Both the position numbers and the translations under genes were made by a program. A stretch of 55,413 nt of DNA, taken from the NCBI GenBank assembly GCA_017744515.1, contig JAGIBF010000055.1, positions 1-55,413 of the forward strand, read 5' to 3'. Shown here piece by piece: positions 34,160 through 41,764 of this stretch. The notes beneath the pieces were generated by a model. It had not been told where the DNA came from, did no database searches, and saw nothing but the letters and a program-made list of their open reading frames with translations. The stretch comes from Niastella sp. (GTDB lineage Bacteria; Bacteroidota; Bacteroidia; Chitinophagales; Chitinophagaceae). Numbering within the stretch: position 1 is the stretch's first letter; every line of letters begins with the position of its first letter.

Positions 34160-34861
34160 ATGAGCCAGATTGCCATGCGTGACCGTTTGCAAAAGGGGAT
34201 TTACAGTATCATAGACCCTGTGGTGCGTGGCCTGGTGAAGATAGGTGTGACGCCTAATTTCATCACGACCACCGGCCTGGTATTGAATATCGGTGTGGCC
34301 ATTGTATTTATCCTGGGTGCCGAGGAAGGCAACCGGGGAGACTTTTCTTATGTTGGCTGGGCAGGCGGGCTGATCCTGTTTGCCGGCTTATTCGATATGC
34401 TCGACGGACAGGTGGCACGGGTAGGCAATATGAGCTCCCGGTTTGGTGCTTTGTATGATTCGGTGCTGGACAGGTACAGTGAGCTTTTTATGTTCCTCGG
34501 CATCTGTTATTACCTCGTAGCGCATCACTATTTCCTGAGTTCCCTGTTTGCCTTTATAGCACTGATCGGCTCCATGATGGTGAGTTATACACGCGCGCGC
34601 AGTGAAGGGCTGGGCATCCAAAATAAAGGTGGTTTGATGCAACGGCCGGAAAGAGTGGTATTGACTGCCGTATCCGCTATTGCCTGTGGCATTACGGCTT
34701 CTGCTATTGGAGGCGATTATAAATTGTCGATACCCGGTATCCCTTTCCATGTATTCGAAACCATGTCGGTGTTCACCATCCCTATTACCGTGATGGCTGT
34801 ATTGACAAATGTTACTGCTATTAAAAGATTAATGGACGCTAAAAAGGCGCTCGACAAATAG
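34160..34861 (+). CDS. CDP-alcohol phosphatidyltransferase, likely phosphatidylinositol-phosphate synthase
   Basis: 233 residues, about six membrane helices. The full CDP-alcohol phosphotransferase signature D-G-x2-A-R-x8-G-x3-D-x3-D is intact at 82-104 (MLDGQVARVGNMSSRFGALY, then DSVLD). The family joins a CDP-diacylglycerol to an alcohol; with MIPS upstream, the likely alcohol is inositol phosphate, giving phosphatidylinositol phosphate (as for BT_1523). It lies 11 bp after the DUF5686 gene and 3 bp before the DUF4833 gene. Confidence 0.88.
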   Translation: MSQIAMRDRLQKGIYSIIDPVVRGLVKIGVTPNFITTTGLVLNIGVAIVFILGAEEGNRGDFSYVGWAGGLILFAGLFDMLDGQVARVGNMSSRFGALYDSVLDRYSELFMFLGICYYLVAHHYFLSSLFAFIALIGSMMVSYTRARSEGLGIQNKGGLMQRPERVVLTAVSAIACGITASAIGGDYKLSIPGIPFHVFETMSVFTIPITVMAVLTNVTAIKRLMDAKKALDK

Positions 34862-34864
34862 AGT

Positions 34865-35410
34865 ATGAAACGCATTTTATTTCTTGTATTGGTGGGTTGT
34901 GTAGCTGTTTTGCGGGGAGCAGCGCAGGAGGGGTTTCCGGTTCCGCCGGCTGATGCCAAGCAGTTGTTTTACCTGCAGCGGACTTCCAATACCAACACGA
35001 TCGTATACGAGTTGAATTATAAGGATGGGGCGCTCGATACACGTAACCCTGTTCACCCCTTTTGGATCAGGTATACCGAGCAAAGTCAACGGGCCGAGCT
35101 GAGCTGGATCCAGCGTACTTTTGCTTATGGGGTGAAGGTGAAGCAACAGCAGGACGGCAGCTACCGTATAAGGCTGGTTTCTTACGCAGGCTATTCCATG
35201 TACCTGAGGAAAGGGGCAGACGGCGTGCACAGGCTTTATGCTCCTATCAACGGTCAGATGATGCTGCTGCGTCGTGTGTTTGTGAAGATCACCGGTGGCT
35301 CCATGTGGTCGCCCGACATCGAGTACTTCGAGCTGAGCGGTACTGATCCGGCTACTGGTAAACCTGTTGTTGAGCGTAGAAAAGTATTGGCCAGCGAGAT
35401 AAAAGAGTGA
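34865..35410 (+). CDS. DUF4833 secreted protein
   Basis: 181 residues. A signal peptide ending RGAAQ precedes the domain: QLFYLQRTSNTNTIVYELNY, reported as LQRTSNTNTIVYELNY, then PVHPFWIRYTE, AELSWIQRTFAYGVK and the C-terminal VERRKVLASEIKE. I recall this as DUF4833, a periplasmic family of unknown function in Bacteroidota. Its position between the phosphatidylinositol-phosphate synthase and the fatty-acid hydroxylase suggests a role in lipid processing or transport, which is inference. Confidence 0.75.
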   Translation: MKRILFLVLVGCVAVLRGAAQEGFPVPPADAKQLFYLQRTSNTNTIVYELNYKDGALDTRNPVHPFWIRYTEQSQRAELSWIQRTFAYGVKVKQQQDGSYRIRLVSYAGYSMYLRKGADGVHRLYAPINGQMMLLRRVFVKITGGSMWSPDIEYFELSGTDPATGKPVVERRKVLASEIKE

Positions 35411-35432
35411 TCGATCTAAAAATATTCGTGCG

Positions 35433-36059
35433 ATGAAAAAGTTGTATGTATCCAACTCTACAGACTCGGTGAGGATGTTCAAGAGTAACTGGATGGAAGC
35501 GCTGTCTAAAGTGCATTTCTCCATACCGTTGTTTATTTATATTCCGGTGATCGGGGTAATGACATGGCTCGCCTTCGATAGCGGCATTGCCGTAGGTTAT
35601 TATTTTCTATTCCTGGCTGCAGGCGTTGCTGTGTGGACGGCTACAGAATATGTATTGCACCGTTTCGTATTCCATTTTGAACCTTCTTCCGAATGGGGCC
35701 AGCGTATCCATTTCATCTTTCACGGTGTACACCACGATTATCCCAAGGATGCAAAGCGCCTCGTGATGCCTCCTTCTGCCAGCATTCCGCTGGCTATCGG
35801 GTTTTATTTCTTGTTTTCCCTGCTATTTCCTAATAAAACTTACCTGTATCCTTTTTATGCCGGTTTTATTGCCGGCTACCTCGTGTATGATATGATGCAT
35901 TATGCGATGCATCATTATAACTTCAAAAGTGAGCTGATGAAGCGGGTGAAGCAGCATCATATGTTGCATCATTATTCAGACCCCACCAAGGGGTATGGCG
36001 TAAGTTCCTCGCTGTGGGACGTCATTTTAAGATCAGGTTTTCCCAAGAAGAAAAAGTAA
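35433..36059 (+). CDS. Fatty-acid hydroxylase / sterol desaturase family, likely sphingolipid 2-hydroxylase
   Basis: 208 residues, about four membrane helices. The di-iron histidine clusters are all present: HRFVFH (76-81), HFIFHGVHH (93-101), HYAMHH (156-161) and HHMLHH (175-180). Spacing matches the FA2H/Scs7 branch, which puts a 2-hydroxyl on the amide-linked acyl chain of ceramides. In other branches of the superfamily the same motifs act on sterols or alkanes, but this operon makes ceramide. One bp separates it from the PAP2 gene. Confidence 0.82.
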   Translation: MKKLYVSNSTDSVRMFKSNWMEALSKVHFSIPLFIYIPVIGVMTWLAFDSGIAVGYYFLFLAAGVAVWTATEYVLHRFVFHFEPSSEWGQRIHFIFHGVHHDYPKDAKRLVMPPSASIPLAIGFYFLFSLLFPNKTYLYPFYAGFIAGYLVYDMMHYAMHHYNFKSELMKRVKQHHMLHHYSDPTKGYGVSSSLWDVILRSGFPKKKK

Positions 36060-36060
36060 T

Positions 36061-36996
36061 ATGCTGAAATCTGCGCCCGCTGTTTTTTTTGCTCCGAGAA
36101 CTGTTGTTATCACAACCCTTATATCCGCCTTTTACCTGTTGCTATCGACCTGGCTGGTGGGATTCAAACCTGATCAGTTGGTGCTGATCCTTATTTTTAA
36201 CGGGCTGTATTATCTTTCCGGCATCACACGCAAGTTAATTACCGGGTTTTCCATCTTCATCGTTTACTGGATCATTTATGATTATATGAAGGCGTTCCCC
36301 AATTATGCGTTCAACAACGTGCACATTGGGGAGCTGTATAATACAGAAAAGGAACTCTTTGGCATTAATACCCCGGCAGGCGTGGTTACGCCCAATGAGT
36401 TTTTCCTGCAACATCCTACTACGGCGGGTGACTTTTTGAGCGGGTTGTTTTATTTATGCTGGGTGCCGGTGCCGCTGCTGTTTGCCACTTTTTTGTTTTT
36501 CCGGAACAGGGCTTTGTTCCTGCGTTTTTTGCTTGCTTTCTTCGTGGTCAATATGCTGGGTTTTGTGGTGTATTATATTTACCCGGCAGCGCCACCATGG
36601 TATGTACAGGAGCATGGGTTCGATCTTATTGCCGGTACGCCTGGCAATACTGCCGGCCTGAAGCGATTTGACGATCTGTTGGGTGTTACCATCTTTCAAT
36701 CGCTGTATGCGAAGGGTTCGAATGTGTTTGCCGCTATGCCTTCTTTGCATTCCTCCTATCCGGTGATCGTGTTGTTTTATGGCATCAAGGGCCGCTATCG
36801 GTATGGCAGTATTGTTTTTGCGGTGATCATGGGGGGCATCTGGTGGGCAGCAGTATACACCAGCCATCATTATATATTGGATGTGCTGGCGGGTATTTGC
36901 TGTGCAGGGATTGGTATTTTCCTGGTGGAGCGGGGCGTTTCCAGGCCGGGATGGTTTTCGCGATTCTACAATTCTTATTTATATAAAATTGGTTAA
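36061..36996 (+). CDS. AUR1/PAP2-like enzyme, likely inositol phosphorylceramide synthase
   Basis: 311 residues, six or more membrane helices. The PAP2/AUR1 C-terminal motifs are YPAAPPWY (~174-181), MPSLHSSYPV with His230, and SHHYILDVLAG with His270 and Asp274 as the phosphotransfer pair. AUR1-type enzymes transfer inositol phosphate from phosphatidylinositol to ceramide; the Bacteroides counterpart is BT_1522 as I recall. With MIPS, the phosphatidyltransferase and the phosphatase in the same operon, this activity fits better than a general lipid phosphatase. Confidence 0.85.
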   Translation: MLKSAPAVFFAPRTVVITTLISAFYLLLSTWLVGFKPDQLVLILIFNGLYYLSGITRKLITGFSIFIVYWIIYDYMKAFPNYAFNNVHIGELYNTEKELFGINTPAGVVTPNEFFLQHPTTAGDFLSGLFYLCWVPVPLLFATFLFFRNRALFLRFLLAFFVVNMLGFVVYYIYPAAPPWYVQEHGFDLIAGTPGNTAGLKRFDDLLGVTIFQSLYAKGSNVFAAMPSLHSSYPVIVLFYGIKGRYRYGSIVFAVIMGGIWWAAVYTSHHYILDVLAGICCAGIGIFLVERGVSRPGWFSRFYNSYLYKIG

Positions 36997-37002
36997 GTAA
37001 TT

Positions 37003-37623
37003 ATGAGCGGTACTTCCCTTTCTCCCGACAAACAAGCGATGCTCACGCGGTTGAGTAATGGCAACTTCGACGCCTTCCTGTATGACTGCGATGGCACCCT
37101 GGCCGATAATATGGGCGCGCACAAAGCCTCTTACCGTGCAGTGGCCAACATGTACGGTTTCGAGCTGGATGATGCCATTATCGACGAGCTGGCAGGCTGG
37201 CCCATTATACAGGTGGCCGATGAGATCAGGAAGCGTTACCATGCCAATTTTGATCCGGTCGTTTTTGCTCAGCAAAAGAATATATTGTACGAAAGTTCTT
37301 TTATCACCGAGACCAAGCCTATCGAATTTGTGGTAGCGCACCTGAAGGCGCATGCCGGCAAGGTACGTATCGGTGTGGTATCCGGCGGGACGCGTGCTTC
37401 CGTGTCCAAAACGCTCCGGCTGCTGGGCATCAGTCAGCTTGTAGAGGTATTGGTATGTGCGGGAGAAACGCCCAACGGAAAGCCTTTCCCTGATCCTTTT
37501 TTGCTGGCTGCCAAACAACTGAGCGTTGATCCCACCAAATGTCTTGTTTTCGAGGACGGCGTGCCTGGTGTGAAAGCTGCCGAAGCTGCGGGTATGCAAT
37601 GGATACGGATAGACCATTTGTAG
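37003..37623 (+). CDS. HAD-superfamily phosphatase (beta-phosphoglucomutase-like)
   Basis: 206 residues, cytoplasmic. HAD motif I is LYDCDGTLADN with nucleophile Asp28 and Asp30, motif II is VVSGGTR, Lys in NGKPFPDPF, and motif IV is VFEDGVPGVKAAEAAG. The cap is of subclass I. Six bp after the AUR1-like gene, it ends the operon. Possible substrates include inositol phosphate or a phosphosugar; the sequence does not decide. The 92-bp gap after it carries the next promoter. Confidence 0.85.
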   Translation: MSGTSLSPDKQAMLTRLSNGNFDAFLYDCDGTLADNMGAHKASYRAVANMYGFELDDAIIDELAGWPIIQVADEIRKRYHANFDPVVFAQQKNILYESSFITETKPIEFVVAHLKAHAGKVRIGVVSGGTRASVSKTLRLLGISQLVEVLVCAGETPNGKPFPDPFLLAAKQLSVDPTKCLVFEDGVPGVKAAEAAGMQWIRIDHL

Positions 37624-37684
37624 CGGTTGTCTCGTTTTTCGGGTCGTTTGTCTAATACGTCAAGGGGGTGAATGGGGAAAAAGT

Positions 37685-37692
37685 TATATTTG
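37685..37692 (+). promoter_or_regulatory. Perfect -7 element TATATTTG before the deacetylase gene
   Basis: TATATTTG matches the Bacteroidota consensus TAnnTTTG exactly and lies 23 bp before the ATG at 37716. No TTTG is found at the expected distance upstream (the nearest, 37647-37650, is 34 nt away), so support is partial. Confidence 0.35.
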
Positions 37693-37715
37693 GTTTAACC
37701 TTAACCAACCTCATC

Positions 37716-38504
37716 ATGCAGATTGCCAAAGCCTGTTTAGCCTTACTATTATTGCTCAATGGTATTGTGGGTTGTGCACAAAACCGCACCACCTGGAATA
37801 ATAAAAAGTGTGCGGTTGCCCTCACCTACGACGATGCCCTGAATATCCACCTCGACAAAGTGATACCTGCGCTCGATTCCATGGGTTTCAAAGCTACTTT
37901 CTACCTGATCGGTTCTTCCGACGCTTTTACCAAACGTATTCCTGCATGGAGAAAGGCTGCAGCCAACGGACATGAGCTGGGCAATCATACGTTGTTTCAT
38001 CCCTGCTACGGCAAACGGCCCGGCCGCGAATGGGTACGCCCCGATTATGACCTGAATAATTATACAATGCTGCGCGCTGTCAATGAGATAAAAATGAATA
38101 GTGCGCTGCTGGAAGCCACTGATGGCAAAAAGAGAAGAACACTGGCCTGCCCCTGTGGTGATTCGAAAGTAGCAGACTCTTCTTTTCTTTATAAAGTAAA
38201 GGATGACTTTGTAGCCATGCGCGATGGCACTCCTGATGCCGATGAAGTGAATGGTTTTGGTGGCAGGACTATCCAGTGGATGGCGCCTAACGGAAATACA
38301 GGTACTCAACTGATAGACGCCGTTAAAAGAGCCATGGAGAGTAATGCGCTGGTTATTTTTGTTTTTCATGGTGTGGGAGGCGATCATTCTATCAACGTAT
38401 CTGCGGAAGCGCACAGGGAATTACTTCAGTTCCTGAAGAAAAATGAATCGCAGGTATGGGTGGCTCCTTTTGTAGATATTGCTGCCTCTATGAAAAAGCA
38501 GTAA
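37716..38504 (+). CDS. Polysaccharide deacetylase (NodB-like, CE4) lipoprotein
   Basis: 262 residues from the ATG at 37716, which gives a lipobox GIVGC (Cys20); an upstream ATG at 37668 would bury it. NodB motifs: the metal-binding pair in ALTYDDAL and the His motif GNHTLFH in HELGNHTLFHPC. A later VFVFHGVGGDH supplies the distal His. Family enzymes remove N-acetyl or O-acetyl groups from chitin, peptidoglycan or other sugars. It has its own promoter-like element and is the last gene before an A+T-rich run of orphan genes. Confidence 0.88.
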   Translation: MQIAKACLALLLLLNGIVGCAQNRTTWNNKKCAVALTYDDALNIHLDKVIPALDSMGFKATFYLIGSSDAFTKRIPAWRKAAANGHELGNHTLFHPCYGKRPGREWVRPDYDLNNYTMLRAVNEIKMNSALLEATDGKKRRTLACPCGDSKVADSSFLYKVKDDFVAMRDGTPDADEVNGFGGRTIQWMAPNGNTGTQLIDAVKRAMESNALVIFVFHGVGGDHSINVSAEAHRELLQFLKKNESQVWVAPFVDIAASMKKQ

Positions 38505-38618
38505 AACGATTCTCTATCGAATGCTGGTCCTCATGTGAAGGTATCGCTCCAGGCTGTATGCTATTTAAAATGTTATGCTTAATTTCCCTGTATAATTATT
38601 CTAAGCCGCTTACTGTCA

Positions 38619-39806
38619 ATGGGTATATTCAATTTATTCAGGTCTGCCAATCCCGAAAACGATCCTTATTGGGAATTTGATAAAGCCAATCACTATAAAC
38701 CCTCTTTGAATAAGGACAATTTCTTTACGCTCACCGGGTCTGATTTTGGCTCGTTTATTTTTGAGCCGTTAGCTGAATACATCGGAGAAAAGAAATATGA
38801 AAAAGAGCGCGGCAAGGCGTTTTCCTATGGGCAAAAAGCTGCTTATTATTGGTTTCTCCTGGATATGCAGGTAAACAATGGCGGGTTTATTCAATATTAC
38901 TTTAATGATTATGGCAAGTATACGCCTACTATCATAAAATCGCTAAAGCATATAGGTGATCTCATCATGGCTGAACTTGTGAACCGCTCCTATGAGCTTT
39001 ATTTAAGAGACTCCAAGAAATTGAAGCAGGCAAGAACTACAGGGCTTGAAGGTTTAAGTGGCCTGTATAATCAACTGGAAGACATGGAGGAGCTTGACGA
39101 TGCGTATTATGAGCTCAACGAGCAAACCATGAAGAACTTAGAAAACTATATCCGTAAACATCCTGATGAATTTTGCCTGGATGAAGAAGGCAAGGAATTC
39201 ATTGTTGAAAATGGTATTGTAAGTGAGCCATTCAAAAGCTTCTATAAAAACGGGAATCCCAAAGAGGTAATATATTATCTAAATGGCGAACAGACCGGAG
39301 AGCGGGACGAATATTTTGAGAATGGACATTTGAAGCTTTCTATTCGAAAGGAGGCCATTCCCAATGGCTTTAAACATTCAATGTATCATGATAATGGACA
39401 GCTTGCAGAGACCGCCGTATTCATATCTTCGTTTCAAAGGGAAGGATGGTGGCTAAAATACCACAGGGATGGCAGCAAGCAATTTGAGGCAGAGTTTATC
39501 AATGGGGATTTCATCCTTCATAATTGCTGGAACGAACAGGGTGTGCAAACGCTCAAAGATGGTACGGGTTTATATGTTTTTGACTATAGCGGTTGGCCAG
39601 GGCACCTTAACCACAATGAACAGGAGTACAAAGACTATAAAAGGCACGGCAAACAATTTACTTATACCAACGGTGTTCTCAAGATTTACCAGGAAATGGA
39701 AAACGGCAAGGAGCATGGTATTACCAAGACATTTGATGACAACGGTCAACTCAAATCAGAGATTGTATATGAGCATGGCAAAGAGGTTTCCAGAAAGGAT
39801 TACTAA
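38619..39806 (+). CDS. DMP19/DUF4375-like N-domain with C-terminal MORN-variant repeats
   Basis: 395 residues, cytoplasmic. The N-terminal ~190 residues, with YYWFLLDMQVNNGGFIQYYF, resemble DMP19/DUF4375. The C-terminal half is made of ~20-residue repeats of the type G-x-x-x-x-Y-(F/H)-x-N-G (FYKNGNPKEV, YFENGHLKL, MYHDNGQLAE, TFDDNGQLKSE), as in YwqK-type antitoxin proteins. Both halves are common among immunity-like or toxin-linked proteins, but no toxin is next to it. The DNA is more A+T-rich than the genes on the left. No evident partner. Confidence 0.75.
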   Translation: MGIFNLFRSANPENDPYWEFDKANHYKPSLNKDNFFTLTGSDFGSFIFEPLAEYIGEKKYEKERGKAFSYGQKAAYYWFLLDMQVNNGGFIQYYFNDYGKYTPTIIKSLKHIGDLIMAELVNRSYELYLRDSKKLKQARTTGLEGLSGLYNQLEDMEELDDAYYELNEQTMKNLENYIRKHPDEFCLDEEGKEFIVENGIVSEPFKSFYKNGNPKEVIYYLNGEQTGERDEYFENGHLKLSIRKEAIPNGFKHSMYHDNGQLAETAVFISSFQREGWWLKYHRDGSKQFEAEFINGDFILHNCWNEQGVQTLKDGTGLYVFDYSGWPGHLNHNEQEYKDYKRHGKQFTYTNGVLKIYQEMENGKEHGITKTFDDNGQLKSEIVYEHGKEVSRKDY

Positions 39807-39951
39807 TCATACTCAGGCAGGTGCTCCAAAACATAAATGGGATTCACTGTTTGTGGTGGCCTGCAACCAAACAAGCCAGTTCTGGCTAATTTACCCAAAA
39901 TAGTGTATAATAGCAGTCGTATAATTATTGGTTCTATAATCTACATCCATC

Positions 39952-40518
39952 TTGTCAGCGCAACGTTATCAAATACTAGCCGGGCTTCCTTCGTATGGGC
40001 CGATGTATGTCCCTGTTTCACCGGATGGAATACCTTTTTACTCTGAAGGTTTTGTTGTTCAATTTTTCAACAGTGACGGAACAAGCTGGATAGGCAATTT
40101 TCAAAGAGGTCTTGAAACGTTTAACCATGTTTATGACTTTCCCGAGCTCGGGAAAACTGTTGTTTTTGCTTACGGTCAATGTTATATCATGACTGATGGC
40201 GAACAAAAGCCCTTAAAAACTTTGGGGTATGGTATTTCTCAGGTCTTTCAAGCTTCTGACAATACTTTAATAGCTGCTGACCAAACAGATGTTATTGTGA
40301 TCGAGATCGGTAACGACATTGTGTGGTATAGTGAAAGGATATCATGGGATGGCTTTGCGGACTTAGCGTTTTCCGGAGACACCCTGAGCGGCCTCGCCTA
40401 CAAGCCAACAAGTAGCGCAGATGAATGGGAGCCTTTTTCCTTCAACTACCGGACTAAAGAGCTTATTGGTGGTACGTATCCAACCGCAGCAACCAAACCG
40501 TGGTGGAAATTCTGGTAG
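39952..40518 (+). CDS. Hypothetical protein, probable TTG start
   Basis: 188 residues. There is no ATG near the start: a stop lies five codons upstream of the TTG at 39952, and the next Met is residue 18 (40003). The first residues SAQRYQILAGLPSYGPM look conserved, so I prefer TTG. The body has beta-rich, propeller-like sequence with YGISQVFQASDNTL, VWYSERISWDGFADLAF and LSGLAYKPTS. I recall similar short Bacteroidota hypotheticals without a named domain. A+T-rich DNA; convergent with the sialidase gene, 13 bp apart. Confidence 0.65.
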   Translation: MSAQRYQILAGLPSYGPMYVPVSPDGIPFYSEGFVVQFFNSDGTSWIGNFQRGLETFNHVYDFPELGKTVVFAYGQCYIMTDGEQKPLKTLGYGISQVFQASDNTLIAADQTDVIVIEIGNDIVWYSERISWDGFADLAFSGDTLSGLAYKPTSSADEWEPFSFNYRTKELIGGTYPTAATKPWWKFW

Positions 40519-40531
40519 GGTCATTCGAAGC

Positions 40532-41689
40532 TTATCTCTTGTATTTTAGTTTTCCTTTTATCATCCAGACTTCTGTATTGTTACCGTAAGCATTGGTACT
40601 GGTGAGGGCTATGATCGTATCGTCATCGAGGATGCACAGGCTGTTCCAGAGTCCTCGTTTGTTGGTAGGGATGGTAAAGGGAACCGATTTACCAGTAAAG
40701 TTCCTGGCCTGCTTATCTCCTATTACTACTTTCATTTCTGCAAAGCGCTCCATGGAATTGGTGCGACCTTCAGCACCCTGGTATGAGAGGATTGTTTCGC
40801 CGCTCTTCAATTGACGGATGAAGGGAGCACCGGCGTATATGCTGTCTGCAATCTTTTCTTTCAGGGCGTATTGGCGGTGTTTATCTTCTGTAGTAACAGT
40901 CTGCTTCCAATTTTCCTTTAGTGAATTGGTGATGGTGTAAGGCTTGAAGTTTACTACACCGTTGTCTTCTATCGCGAACACTACGTCTTTCCCATTATTG
41001 AGTAGCAATGGTACCGGCATGCCATCACGACTGCGTGGCTGGAAGCTCACAATCTCCGGTTCTGTGGTCCAGGTACGGCCATTGTCGCGGGAGCGCAGGA
41101 GAGAAATGTTTTGTTCGTTGCTATGGGTATATGGGCCTTCGTTGGCAAAAAAGAGCTGAATTTCTCCGGAAGGTAATTGTATGGCTGCCGGCTCCCAACA
41201 ACCATTCTCAAATTCATGGCCAGCTCGGTAGAGGGTTTGTTCGTTGCTCCAGGTCTTGCCGTGGTCTGTACTTCTTTTGACACGGATCGCAAACCGGCGG
41301 GCTGTATCTTTTTGGAAAGGACGGGGATTGTAAAAGGCGAGTAAGGTATAGTCTTTCAGCTGCAGCATGTCGGGCACGGCCATGTTGATGCCCTGCTCTC
41401 TCTGAGCAATAACAATGGGCGCCGACCATGTTTTACCCAGATCGTTACTGTTGACACCTACTGTAGCTCCGTCCTGCTCGTAGATGGTGAACAGGGAACG
41501 ATCGTGCAGCTGGATCATGCGGGCGTAGCCGCTGTATCGGGCGCCGGGCGCTGAGACCTTTGTGAGGGTGGTTGAGTCCCATTGGATGAAGGGTGTTGCT
41601 GTTGCTCTTGCTTGCCCAACGGCATTCTGACACGGCATGCTCTGTAGCAGTATTATAGAGATGACGACTAAATAAAGATGTTTTTTCAC
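40532..41689 (-). CDS. Sialidase-fold exo-glycosidase, secreted
   Basis: 385 residues using a GTG start at 41689, which gives a standard signal (KKHLYLVVISIILL); an ATG at 41746 would add 19 residues and is the alternative. Three Asp boxes S-x-D-x-G-x-T-W are visible: SNDLGKTW, STDHGKTW and SRDNGRTW, so this is a six-bladed sialidase-type propeller. Annotations in the family range from exo-alpha-sialidase to BNR-repeat proteins. Candidate catalytic residues are not certain. It is divergent from the next gene and sits among A+T-rich orphans. Confidence 0.82.
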   Translation of the reverse strand: MKKHLYLVVISIILLQSMPCQNAVGQARATATPFIQWDSTTLTKVSAPGARYSGYARMIQLHDRSLFTIYEQDGATVGVNSNDLGKTWSAPIVIAQREQGINMAVPDMLQLKDYTLLAFYNPRPFQKDTARRFAIRVKRSTDHGKTWSNEQTLYRAGHEFENGCWEPAAIQLPSGEIQLFFANEGPYTHSNEQNISLLRSRDNGRTWTTEPEIVSFQPRSRDGMPVPLLLNNGKDVVFAIEDNGVVNFKPYTITNSLKENWKQTVTTEDKHRQYALKEKIADSIYAGAPFIRQLKSGETILSYQGAEGRTNSMERFAEMKVVIGDKQARNFTGKSVPFTIPTNKRGLWNSLCILDDDTIIALTSTNAYGNNTEVWMIKGKLKYKR

Positions 41690-41726
41690 TCTTCCAAGGT
41701 AGGGTAAAAATATTGACACAATCCAG

Positions 41727-41734
41727 TATTTTTG
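41727..41734 (+). promoter_or_regulatory. Perfect -7 element TATTTTTG before the 41765 gene
   Basis: TATTTTTG matches TAnnTTTG exactly, 30 bp before the ATG at 41765. The -33 element is not clear (TTG at 41713-41715 is too close). Confidence 0.35.
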
Positions 41735-41764
41735 AAGAATTGGCATCTAACTATTTATGTGCAA

